A stretch of 64,000 bases of DNA from Lachnospiraceae bacterium. Its GTDB lineage: Bacteria > Bacillota > Clostridia > Lachnospirales > Lachnospiraceae. Positions within the stretch are counted from its first letter, which is position 1; each line of letters opens with the position of its first letter. The translations under genes and the position numbers were made by a program. The stretch lies in assembly GCA_900771195.1 (NCBI GenBank), contig CAAGMZ010000010.1:4443-68442 (forward strand), read 5' to 3'. Below, piece after piece: positions 1-7,568 of the stretch. The notes under the pieces are model-generated. The model was not told the origin of the DNA, did no database searches, and saw nothing but the letters and a program-made list of their open reading frames with translations.

Positions 1-1
1 A

Positions 2-55
2 ATCGGTACATATTTTGGTGTATCTAATCTGCTTGACAAGAAGGTAAGCCTGTAG
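2..55 (+). CDS. 3' end of an unidentified upstream gene (partial)
   Basis: An open frame enters from the left edge and stops at TAG 53-55, giving 17 C-terminal residues that end in LLDKKVSL. It stops 22 bases before the rex start on the same strand, so it may be the last codons of the preceding operon member. The fragment is too short to name the family, and the frame could be open by chance. Confidence 0.4.
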   Translation: MGTYFGVSNLLDKKVSL

Positions 56-77
56 AAATTATTTGGGAGTTGATACA

Positions 78-716
78 ATGGACAGCAATGACATTTCACT
101 GGCGGTGATAAAGAGGCTGCCGCGATATTACAGATATCTTGAAGAGCTTCTGGACAGCGGAGTTGAGAGAATATCATCGGGTGAACTCAGCAACAGAATG
201 AATGTGACTGCGTCACAGATAAGACAGGATCTTAATAATTTTGGCGGTTTCGGACAGCAGGGCTACGGTTATAATGTAGAGTATCTGCATGATGAGATTG
301 CCAAAATACTTGGAATAGACAGAAACCACAGCATGATAATCGTAGGTGCAGGTAACCTTGGAAAGGCAATTGCCAACTATGCTAATTTTGCCAAAAGAGG
401 ATTTGTGGTAAAGGGAATATTTGATAATAATCCTGATGTTATAGGCAGAAAATGCAGGGAACTAACCATTCTGGACATAAGCAAAATGCCTGATTTTATA
501 AAAGAAAACAATATTGAGATACTTGCACTTACAATTCCAAAGACAAGTGCCAGTGAAGTGGCAAAGGCGGCTGTCAATGCCGGAATAAAGGGAATATGGA
601 ATTTTGCCCATATGGACCTCAATGTGCCGGATAATGTGGTTGTTGAGAATGTCCATCTTTCCGAAAGTCTCATGACATTGTCGTTTAATCTTGCAACCAA
701 GGAACGAAGGAATTGA
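78..716 (+). CDS. rex: Redox-sensing transcriptional repressor Rex
   Basis: Rex senses the NADH/NAD+ ratio and represses fermentation and redox genes when NADH is low. The 212-residue protein has the normal family length. Residues 1-78 form the winged-helix DNA-binding domain, with the recognition-helix region around SQIRQDL (46-52). A Rossmann domain follows, with the dinucleotide loop GAGNLG at 90-95. The frame could begin at TTG 63, but GGGAG at 65-69 sits 8 bases before ATG 78 and the family starts here, so ATG 78 was chosen. It is the first complete gene of a co-directional group that continues into nnr, which repairs the cofactor that Rex senses. No Rex operator was identified near it. 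Confidence 0.95.
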   Translation: MDSNDISLAVIKRLPRYYRYLEELLDSGVERISSGELSNRMNVTASQIRQDLNNFGGFGQQGYGYNVEYLHDEIAKILGIDRNHSMIIVGAGNLGKAIANYANFAKRGFVVKGIFDNNPDVIGRKCRELTILDISKMPDFIKENNIEILALTIPKTSASEVAKAAVNAGIKGIWNFAHMDLNVPDNVVVENVHLSESLMTLSFNLATKERRN

Positions 717-734
717 TTTTAGGGGTGATTTGTT

Positions 735-1385
735 ATGGCCATGACCATAAATGATGTCAAGAAAAATGTGGCATATAAGCAGCTTCCGATTCTTACCCTG
801 GACCAGAGGTATCATGTTCTTTTTCCTGAAAAAGATAAAACACCCAGAATAAGACAGCTTGAAAAGAAACTCAATGACAAGATGAAGCGCCAGGGACAGG
901 TAAACAATGACATTAAGGCTGTAAAGAAGCTTAAGTCGCAGCTCATGGATTCAATCATCAGAAATGCGGATAACGCTGATTTGTCCGAGAGCAAGCGGCA
1001 GAAGCTTATGAACAATAACCAGAGACTTATTAAGGAAGCCGATGAGAAAATCGAAAAGCTTGAGCAGGAGCAGCTTGACCTTCCTTTTGAAATAAGGGAC
1101 GCCAATATTGAGCTTGCCATCGAATGCGTTGAAGTCTGCTACAGACGCATACATCAGAATTATGAGGATATACAGGTTCTTGGTAAATCCATTAATGACC
1201 TTCGCACGGAAATCAAGAAAAAAGTGCTTGTAAAGCAGGACAAGGAAACCAAAAACACTGAGATATACACATATATGCATGACCTTCTGGGGCATGAGAT
1301 GATGGAAGCATTTGATGAAAACCATAACGGAGAACTGAGTGCGCAGAGCGTCAAAAAGGACAAAAAAGCAGAGAACGAAGAATAG
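735..1385 (+). CDS. Conserved coiled-coil protein of unknown function
   Basis: This 216-residue protein is highly charged, with no signal peptide and no membrane segment, so it is probably cytoplasmic. From about residue 35 to 115 and again near 140-170 the sequence is dense in Lys/Glu/Gln/Leu with heptad-like spacing, suggesting long coiled coils. The tail from about 195 is Lys/Glu-rich and likely disordered. A good ribosome-binding site (AGGGGTGA) precedes ATG 735; a second in-frame ATG at 741 is possible. It lies 18 bases after rex and 32 bases before nnr, so it is probably co-transcribed with both. I do not recognise the family and assign no function. Confidence 0.8.
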   Translation: MAMTINDVKKNVAYKQLPILTLDQRYHVLFPEKDKTPRIRQLEKKLNDKMKRQGQVNNDIKAVKKLKSQLMDSIIRNADNADLSESKRQKLMNNNQRLIKEADEKIEKLEQEQLDLPFEIRDANIELAIECVEVCYRRIHQNYEDIQVLGKSINDLRTEIKKKVLVKQDKETKNTEIYTYMHDLLGHEMMEAFDENHNGELSAQSVKKDKKAENEE

Positions 1386-1417
1386 AAAGCCTGTTTTGAC
1401 TGTATGGAGACGAGATT

Positions 1418-2935
1418 ATGAAGTATGTACTTGATGCAGCAATGTCAAAAGAAGTTGACAGATATACAATAGAAAACGCCGGTGTTCCGTCTGCCGTGCT
1501 CATGGAGAGGGCAGCGCTTGCGGTTGCCGAAAAGACTGCCGGGCTTGCGGTACGGTTCGGAAGCAGCGTAAAGGTATGTGCTGTCTGCGGCTGCGGTAAC
1601 AATGGCGCAGACGGTATTGCAGCAGCAAGGATACTGACATGGCAGGGTCTCCGTGTTGACATCATCATCGTCGGAAATCGGGATAAGGCTTCGGAGGAAT
1701 TTCTGCTTCAGGAAAAAATTGCCGTTAATTCACATATGACTTTTAATGACATATCAGAAATACCGGCATATAATATTATTATAGACGCAGTTTTCGGAAC
1801 CGGGCTCTCAAGGGAGGTAACCGGAGAATACTGCGATGTTATCAACAGAATCAATGCATCGGGGGCACTGGTTGTAAGCGTTGACATTCCGTCCGGAGTG
1901 GACAGCACGACCGGCGCTGTTCTCGGGAACGCCGTCAGTGCAAATGAAACAGTAACATTCGGATATAATAAGCAGGGGCTTATGTTTTATCCGGGGAGGG
2001 AAATTGCCGGAAATATTACTGTGGCTGACATAGGGTTCTGCCCTGAGGCAATAAGAAAGCTTAATCCTGCAATGTATTTTACACGGGATGACATAAAGAA
2101 GATTCCTGTCAGACTGCCTTATTCCAACAAAGGCACTTATGGCAGGACTCTTGTCGTGGCAGGAAGCCCGGGGATGAGCGGGGCCGCATATATGGCAGCA
2201 GCAGCCGCATACAGAAGCGGAGCGGGGCTTGTCGAGATTTTTACGGAAAAAAGCAACTGTCAGATTCTGGGGACACTTTTGCCCGAGGCAATTGTGACAG
2301 GATATGCCGGTGAAGATGCCGCAGAGCTGCTAAAAAAATCGATGGAAAGGGCTGATTTTATAATTATCGGACCGGGACTTTCGCAGAGCAGTCAGGCAGA
2401 ATGCCTTGTGGCGGAAGTGATGAAGCGGGCAGAGGTGCCAATCATTGCAGATGCGGATGCTCTGAATATTATGTCCAAGAGTGATTCGTTATTAAAAAAC
2501 CACAAATCCGATGTTATAATAACGCCGCATGTGGGCGAGATGGCGAGGCTGTCGGGATTTGATATAAATCATATAAAGGGGCAGCTTATGGAGACTGCTG
2601 TCAGTGTCGCAGGCGAATATAATGTCATATGCGTTCTTAAGGATGCGGTTACGGTAGTTGCCGAGCCCGGAGGCAGACAGCGGAGATACATCAATAACTC
2701 GGGCTGCGCCGCCATGTCCAAGGGCGGTATGGGTGATGTACTCACCGGTGTCATTGCCGGAATGCTCTCCGTAGGAATTGAGCCTTTTTCAGCAGCTGCC
2801 ATGGGAGTGTATGTTCACGGGCTTGCCGGGCAGGAGGCCGCATCAGGGCATAACAGCCATGGAGTCACGGCCGCGGATGTCATTGAAAGGCTTCCAATCG
2901 TCACTGAAACAGAACAATGGTGTGAAAAGAGATAA
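1418..2935 (+). CDS. nnr: Bifunctional NAD(P)H-hydrate epimerase / ADP-dependent (S)-NAD(P)H-hydrate dehydratase
   Basis: The enzyme repairs hydrated NADH and NADPH: the N-terminal domain epimerises R and S forms and the C-terminal domain dehydrates S-NAD(P)HX using a nucleotide. The 505 residues match the fused YjeF form. The epimerase domain covers about 1-215, with NNGADG (61-66), FGTGL (126-130) and DIPSGVD (156-162). The ribokinase-like dehydratase covers about 230-500, with HVGEMARL (371-378) and the nucleotide-binding GGMGDVLTG (436-444). GGAGACGAG precedes ATG 1418. The next gene, alr, starts 4 bases after its stop, so translation is probably coupled. Confidence 0.95.
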   Translation: MKYVLDAAMSKEVDRYTIENAGVPSAVLMERAALAVAEKTAGLAVRFGSSVKVCAVCGCGNNGADGIAAARILTWQGLRVDIIIVGNRDKASEEFLLQEKIAVNSHMTFNDISEIPAYNIIIDAVFGTGLSREVTGEYCDVINRINASGALVVSVDIPSGVDSTTGAVLGNAVSANETVTFGYNKQGLMFYPGREIAGNITVADIGFCPEAIRKLNPAMYFTRDDIKKIPVRLPYSNKGTYGRTLVVAGSPGMSGAAYMAAAAAYRSGAGLVEIFTEKSNCQILGTLLPEAIVTGYAGEDAAELLKKSMERADFIIIGPGLSQSSQAECLVAEVMKRAEVPIIADADALNIMSKSDSLLKNHKSDVIITPHVGEMARLSGFDINHIKGQLMETAVSVAGEYNVICVLKDAVTVVAEPGGRQRRYINNSGCAAMSKGGMGDVLTGVIAGMLSVGIEPFSAAAMGVYVHGLAGQEAASGHNSHGVTAADVIERLPIVTETEQWCEKR

Positions 2936-2939
2936 GACA

Positions 2940-4079
2940 ATGGAGAAATTCACAAGAACATATTCAGTAATACATCTTGACGCAATTCGTAAAAATATAG
3001 AGAATGTGCAAAAAAGAGTCGGCAGAGATGTGAAAATAACAGCGATAGTCAAGGCTAACGCATACGGGCACGGAGCTGTGCGGGTTGCAAAGGAAATCAG
3101 CGGAATGGTTTACGGGTTTGCCGTTGCAACGCTTAGTGAAGCCTTAGAACTTCGGAAAAACGGAATAACCAATATGATTCTTGTCCTTGGCTATATAAGC
3201 AGGAGCGAGTATGAGGATGCCATCAGGGAGAAAATTACTTTTTCCGTGCTCACAAAGGAAATGGCGGAAAATATTTCGGCATGTGCCGTGAAACTTGGGC
3301 TTACTGCACAATGCCATGTCAAGATAAACACAGGAATGAACCGGATAGGATTTCCCGCCAACGAACAGTCGCCGGATGAAATCAGCTACATATATGGGCT
3401 TCCCAATATCTGCTGTCAGGGGATATTTATGCATTTTGCAACGGCTGACAGTAAAGACAAGACATTTGCCCGCATACAGTTTGAAAGATTCATGTGGGTG
3501 ATTGATGAGCTCGGGAAGCGGGGCGTGACATTTGAGATAAGACATTGTGCCAACAGTGCTGCGATTGTTGATATGCCCGAATACGCGCTTGATATGGTAC
3601 GGGAAGGAATAATCCTGTACGGACTTGAGCCCTCCGACGAGGTTGACCGTTCCTATGAGCTTTATCCCGCAATGGAAATCAAGAGCCATGTTATTTTTGT
3701 GAAAGATATTCCTGCCGGAGAGGGAATAAGCTACGGTCAGACATATGTTACCGATAAGCCGGCGAGAATTGCCACTGTTTCGATAGGATATGCTGACGGA
3801 TATCCCCGCTCACTTTCCTCGAAGGGATATGTTCTTGTACGAGGCAAGAAGGCCCCGGTTGTAGGCAGGGTCTGCATGGATCAGATGATGATTGATGTGA
3901 CTGATATTCCGGGAGTGAGTGTGGATGATGTTGTGACTGTAGTCGGAAGCGACGGAAACGAAACGATAACGGTGGACGAACTCGGGGAGCTCTCGGGAAG
4001 GTTCAATTATGAGTTTGTATGTGATATTTCCGAACGCGTGGAAAAAATGTATGTAGGTGGTGCAGACACCGAAGGGTAA
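2940..4079 (+). CDS. alr: Alanine racemase
   Basis: This PLP enzyme converts L-alanine to D-alanine for peptidoglycan. The 379-residue protein shows the PLP lysine K38 in VKANAYGHG and the second catalytic base Y265 in GISYGQTY. GYADGYPR lies near 283-290, and RVCMDQMMIDVT belongs to the C-terminal beta domain. The frame is open far upstream inside nnr, but residues before ATG 2940 have no family similarity; GTG 2922 is a weaker alternative with no ribosome-binding site. The alr-mazF order resembles that of Bacillus alr-ndoAI-ndoA. Confidence 0.96.
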   Translation: MEKFTRTYSVIHLDAIRKNIENVQKRVGRDVKITAIVKANAYGHGAVRVAKEISGMVYGFAVATLSEALELRKNGITNMILVLGYISRSEYEDAIREKITFSVLTKEMAENISACAVKLGLTAQCHVKINTGMNRIGFPANEQSPDEISYIYGLPNICCQGIFMHFATADSKDKTFARIQFERFMWVIDELGKRGVTFEIRHCANSAAIVDMPEYALDMVREGIILYGLEPSDEVDRSYELYPAMEIKSHVIFVKDIPAGEGISYGQTYVTDKPARIATVSIGYADGYPRSLSSKGYVLVRGKKAPVVGRVCMDQMMIDVTDIPGVSVDDVVTVVGSDGNETITVDELGELSGRFNYEFVCDISERVEKMYVGGADTEG

Positions 4080-4170
4080 TAAAGTTACCTGTGCCCCGGC
4101 AAAAAAATGTATAAACACACACGAAAACAGCAATAATATTTTTAAAATTAATTGATGGGGTGTGTTTAGA

Positions 4171-4521
4171 GTGATTATAAGAAGAGGGGATATTTTTTAT
4201 GCTGATTTAAGACCCGTTGTGGGTTCAGAGCAGGGAGGAATAAGACCGGTGCTTGTAGTTCAGAATGATACAGGCAACAAGCACAGTCCTACGGTTATAA
4301 TTGCAGCGATTACTTCCAAAATGAATAAGGCAAAGCTGCCCACACATGTTGAGATAGATTCGGGCAGATATGACATGATAAAGGATTCCGTAATTTTGCT
4401 TGAGCAGCTGCGGACAATAGATAAGACAAGGTTAAAAGACAAGGTATGCCATCTTGACAATGACATAATTGTCAAGGTAAACAGAGCGCTTATCACAAGT
4501 CTTGAAATAATGCGTACATAA
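4171..4521 (+). CDS. mazF: MazF/EndoA-type endoribonuclease toxin
   Basis: MazF-family toxins cut single-stranded mRNA at short specific sites. The 116-residue protein closely follows Bacillus EndoA: it begins IIRRGDIFYADL and continues with VVGSEQGGIRPVLV, KLPTHVEID and the region around SVILLEQLRTIDK, the family's conserved catalytic core. The open frame can start at GTG 4162, but a GGGG ribosome-binding site at 4157-4160 would be only 1 base away. GTG 4171 has 10-base spacing and aligns with the EndoA N-terminus, so it was chosen. In Bacillus the antitoxin gene lies between alr and the toxin; here the 91-base gap contains no antitoxin-sized frame. Confidence 0.93.
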   Translation: MIIRRGDIFYADLRPVVGSEQGGIRPVLVVQNDTGNKHSPTVIIAAITSKMNKAKLPTHVEIDSGRYDMIKDSVILLEQLRTIDKTRLKDKVCHLDNDIIVKVNRALITSLEIMRT

Positions 4522-4550
4522 GACCGGTGGTAAGGATGAAAGGACTAAAT

Positions 4551-5894
4551 ATGGGAAACAGCCAGGTGTATATAGGAATTGCACTTTTTGTGATATTCCT
4601 GATACTTGATGCCGTGTTGTATGCTTTTAATACGGCGCTTGAAAATGTTAACGAAAATGAAGTCGATAAAAAGGCTGCGGAAGGGAATAAAAGGGCAATA
4701 AAGCTTAAAAAGATGATTGATGACCCTTCCGGTTTCTCTGATACGCTGGATATCGTTGTATTTATCACAAATGTGGTATCCGGCGGATACATACTCGGCA
4801 CGGTGAGAAATTATGTATCAGGACATATGGTGCTTAGCACGTACTGGCTGTCTCTGATTATAGGTGCCGTGATGCTTTCGGTTCTTATTGTGTTTGGCGT
4901 AATCATGCCCAAAAAGTGCGGGAGACGGTCACCGCTTAAGATTTCCATGAGGCTTGTCTCAATTGCAAAGGCAATCGTTGTGCTTCTTTTTCCGATTACT
5001 GCCCTGGTTACTCTTATATCCCATCTGATATTGAGAATTTTCAGGATAAATCCCAATGACGGTGAGGACAATGTGACAGAGGAAGAGATAATTACAATGG
5101 TCAATGAGGGGCAGGAACAGGGCGTTCTGGAGCCCGGAGAGGCAGAGATGATTGCCAATATTTTTGAGATGGGCGATAAGACGGCGGGTGACATAATGAC
5201 ACATCGTTCGGCTATTGTAGCCATCGACTGCCACATGACACTTGAGCAGCTGATACAGAGCCAGATTGACGGAAACTATTCACGATTTCCCGTATATAAC
5301 GGGGACATTGACAATATTGTCGGGACACTTCATATAAGGGATGCACTTATACTTTACAGAAATATTCCCAACCGCAGAAAAGAACTTAATGATATAAAGA
5401 CCCTGATAAGACCGGCATTTTTCGTGCCGGAGACCAGGGACATCGATGACCTTCTCAAAGAGATGCAGGCCCGGAAGGTACATATGGGAATCGTGGTTGA
5501 TGAATACGGACAGACGGCGGGCGTCATAAGTCTTGAGGATATTATCGAGGAAATCGTGGGCAACATAATGGACGAGTATGATGTGGAAGAGGATAATATC
5601 AAGTATAATGCGGACGATTCATATGTGGTTGACGGACTGACAGAGCTTGAGGACCTCAATAAGCTTCTGGGCACTTCAATTGAGAGTGATGAGTATGAGA
5701 CGCTGAATGGTTTTCTCATATCAAAGCTTGACAGAATCCCGGATGAGGCGGAGCAGGATGTGAATGTGAATGATAGCGGATGGAATTTTAAGGTGCTTGA
5801 GATTTCAGGCAACGTAATAAGAAAAGTGGAGATTACACGTGACAAAAACGAACAGGCCGATTCAAAAGAAAAAACTGACGGAATCGAAGAATAA
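4551..5894 (+). CDS. CNNM/CorC-HlyC family membrane protein with CBS domains
   Basis: This family is linked to divalent-cation (Mg/Co) efflux or resistance; older annotations call it hemolysin. The chosen start is ATG 4551, preceded by AAAGGA; an upstream GTG (4527) and ATG (4536) are in frame. The roughly 447 residues comprise an N-terminal DUF21-like membrane region with about four hydrophobic segments (roughly 5-27, 65-85, 95-120 and 135-160). A cytosolic CBS pair follows (about 205-330; MTHRSAIVAIDCHMT and later MGIVVDEYGQTAGVISLEDI), then the CorC/HlyC C-terminal domain to about 425. The last 20 residues are charged and likely disordered. A terminator-like hairpin follows the stop. Confidence 0.9.
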   Translation: MGNSQVYIGIALFVIFLILDAVLYAFNTALENVNENEVDKKAAEGNKRAIKLKKMIDDPSGFSDTLDIVVFITNVVSGGYILGTVRNYVSGHMVLSTYWLSLIIGAVMLSVLIVFGVIMPKKCGRRSPLKISMRLVSIAKAIVVLLFPITALVTLISHLILRIFRINPNDGEDNVTEEEIITMVNEGQEQGVLEPGEAEMIANIFEMGDKTAGDIMTHRSAIVAIDCHMTLEQLIQSQIDGNYSRFPVYNGDIDNIVGTLHIRDALILYRNIPNRRKELNDIKTLIRPAFFVPETRDIDDLLKEMQARKVHMGIVVDEYGQTAGVISLEDIIEEIVGNIMDEYDVEEDNIKYNADDSYVVDGLTELEDLNKLLGTSIESDEYETLNGFLISKLDRIPDEAEQDVNVNDSGWNFKVLEISGNVIRKVEITRDKNEQADSKEKTDGIEE

Positions 5895-5902
5895 ACGTAA
5901 CG

Positions 5903-5946
5903 CCTCTGTGGGATACTTATAGAACAATATCCCATGGAGGTTTTTT
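5903..5946 (+). terminator. Intrinsic-terminator-like hairpin whose 3' arm contains the next gene's ribosome-binding site
   Basis: The 13-base arm CCTCTGTGGGATA (5903-5915) pairs with TATCCCATGGAGG (5928-5940), allowing two G-T wobble pairs, around a 12-base loop. Six T residues follow at 5941-5946, then ATG at 5947. The GGAGG at the end of the 3' arm is the only ribosome-binding site for the downstream tepA-like gene. The same structure could therefore terminate the upstream operon and mask translation of the next gene. The pairing is read directly; the function is inferred. Confidence 0.6.
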
Positions 5947-6597
5947 ATGTCAGACGAAAATGAAAAAATTGAAGAGATAAAGGAAATGGGTTCCGTCAGA
6001 GGGGACGGAATTGAGATAATAAGCATAATAGGAGAAATTGAAGGTCACGACAATCTTAACAGGGACAGCAAAACTACAAAATATGAGCATCTTCTGCCAA
6101 AGCTTGCCCGGATAGAGAACGGTGATGACATAAAAGGAGTTCTTTTTATAATTAACACCATTGGTGGTGATGTGTCATGCGGTCTGGCACTTGCCGAGAT
6201 GGTTGCGGGCATGAGCAAACCGACTGTATCACTTGTAATAGGGGACAGCCACTCCATAGGAGTACCTCTTGCAGTGGCAGTTGATTATTCGTATATTGTC
6301 CCTACGGCCACGGTTGTGATACATCCGGTTAGAATGAGCGGAACAATACTCGGAACCAACCAGACATACAAGCAGTTTAAGTCCATTCAGGACAGAATAG
6401 CAGGATTTATAGCGTGCCATTCGGAATGTCCTGAAAATGAAGTGGAAAATATGATGATGAATACCCGGATGATGGCCAAGGACCTGGGAACCATCCTTGT
6501 GGGTAAGGAAGCAGTGGATGCAGGAATAATAAATGAAGTCGGGAACATAAGAATGGCTCTTGATAAACTCAGGGAACTTGCAGATGTTCCAATTTAA
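5947..6597 (+). CDS. tepA: ClpP-like serine protease of the TepA (translocation-enhancing protein) family
   Basis: TepA proteins are cytosolic ClpP-fold proteases; the Bacillus member sits just upstream of spoIIIE, and here too an spoIIIE/ftsK gene follows after uppP. The 216-residue protein has the ClpP-like core FIINTIGGDVSCGLALAEM (about 67-85), a G-x-S-x-G nucleophile elbow GDSHSIG with probable catalytic Ser103, and IHPVRMSG (125-132) carrying the probable catalytic His126. There is no signal peptide. The ribosome-binding site lies inside the preceding hairpin. The identification rests on the core motifs and the neighbourhood; substrates are unknown. Confidence 0.85.
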   Translation: MSDENEKIEEIKEMGSVRGDGIEIISIIGEIEGHDNLNRDSKTTKYEHLLPKLARIENGDDIKGVLFIINTIGGDVSCGLALAEMVAGMSKPTVSLVIGDSHSIGVPLAVAVDYSYIVPTATVVIHPVRMSGTILGTNQTYKQFKSIQDRIAGFIACHSECPENEVENMMMNTRMMAKDLGTILVGKEAVDAGIINEVGNIRMALDKLRELADVPI

Positions 6598-6607
6598 TCA
6601 AAGCACC

Positions 6608-6636
6608 TTGCCAACCCAAAATCCAAATGGTATAAT
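6608..6636 (+). promoter_or_regulatory. Sigma-A-type promoter for uppP
   Basis: TTGCCA (6608-6613) and TATAAT (6631-6636) are separated by 17 bases. The -10 box is a perfect consensus. The promoter sits just after the tepA stop and 35 bases before the uppP start, so it probably drives uppP-ftsK and perhaps the genes beyond. Confidence 0.75.
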
Positions 6637-6671
6637 TAACTCTTAGCGAGGTTTTTACGGGAGGAAGAGAG

Positions 6672-7550
6672 TTGGATATATTAAAATCGATATTTTTGGG
6701 ATTGGTACAGGGTGCAACGGAATTTCTTCCGGTCAGCAGCTCCGGACATCTGGCTATATTCAAGCATGTTTTTCATATGGATCTTAATTCCGGAGTGTTT
6801 TTTGACGTGATGCTCCATCTGGGAACGCTGATAGCTTTGATAATAGTGTTCAGGGAAGACATATGGGGGATGATAAGGGAGTTTTTCGGAATACTTCAGA
6901 CCTTGTTTGCCAATCTTTTGGTGTTCATAATGCGAAAGAAGGGCGACACAAGGTATACATACTTTAAGGTTGTGAATTCATCATACCGGAAACTGGTTCT
7001 GATGGTGCTTATTTCAACGGTTCCGACGGGTATTCTCGGCGCGGTGGGAAGCTCTGTTGTCGAGAAGGCTTCGGGACAGCTGTGGTTGGTAGGAATTTTT
7101 CTCCTGATTACAGCGACACTTCTTTTTATTGCCGACAGACACCCGAGGGGAACTGTGCGTATAAAGGATGCTACATATTCAGGTGCGTTTATACTTGGAA
7201 TTGCGCAGGGGATAGCTACCATGCCGGGACTGTCACGCTCCGGAACGACGATTGCAGCGGGAATACTTCTCGGATACAACAAAAAGCTTGCTGTAAAATA
7301 TTCTTTTATCATGTCTATTCCGGCTGTGTTTGGTGCGATAGTTTTTGAATTTAAGGATATTAAATCAGAGGTATTCGGCTCGGCCAACCTGCCGGGATAT
7401 CTGCTTGGAACAGTAGCGGCGGGAGTTGTCGGGTTTTTCTGCCTGAAGTTTATGCTTAAGCTTGTAAGGTCCAGAAAGTATATAGGATTTTCAATCTATT
7501 GCCTTGTCATGGGACTTTTGGCGATAGGATATTCAATATTTGCAAGATAG
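6672..7550 (+). CDS. uppP: Undecaprenyl-diphosphatase (BacA family)
   Basis: UppP dephosphorylates undecaprenyl pyrophosphate at the membrane to recycle the lipid carrier for cell-wall synthesis, and can confer bacitracin resistance. The 292-residue protein is highly hydrophobic with about eight membrane segments. It has the two BacA signatures: QGATEFLPVSSSGH (13-26, with Gln13/Glu17 of the E/Q-xxx-E motif) and PGLSRSGTT near 188-196. The start is TTG 6672, preceded by GGGAGG with ideal spacing. Confidence 0.96.
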   Translation: MDILKSIFLGLVQGATEFLPVSSSGHLAIFKHVFHMDLNSGVFFDVMLHLGTLIALIIVFREDIWGMIREFFGILQTLFANLLVFIMRKKGDTRYTYFKVVNSSYRKLVLMVLISTVPTGILGAVGSSVVEKASGQLWLVGIFLLITATLLFIADRHPRGTVRIKDATYSGAFILGIAQGIATMPGLSRSGTTIAAGILLGYNKKLAVKYSFIMSIPAVFGAIVFEFKDIKSEVFGSANLPGYLLGTVAAGVVGFFCLKFMLKLVRSRKYIGFSIYCLVMGLLAIGYSIFAR

Positions 7551-7568
7551 TTACAGCAGGAGGTTGCG

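Noticed and set aside
4080..4170. Missed antitoxin gene between alr and mazF
   Set aside because: No frame of useful length with a ribosome-binding site fits in 91 bases.
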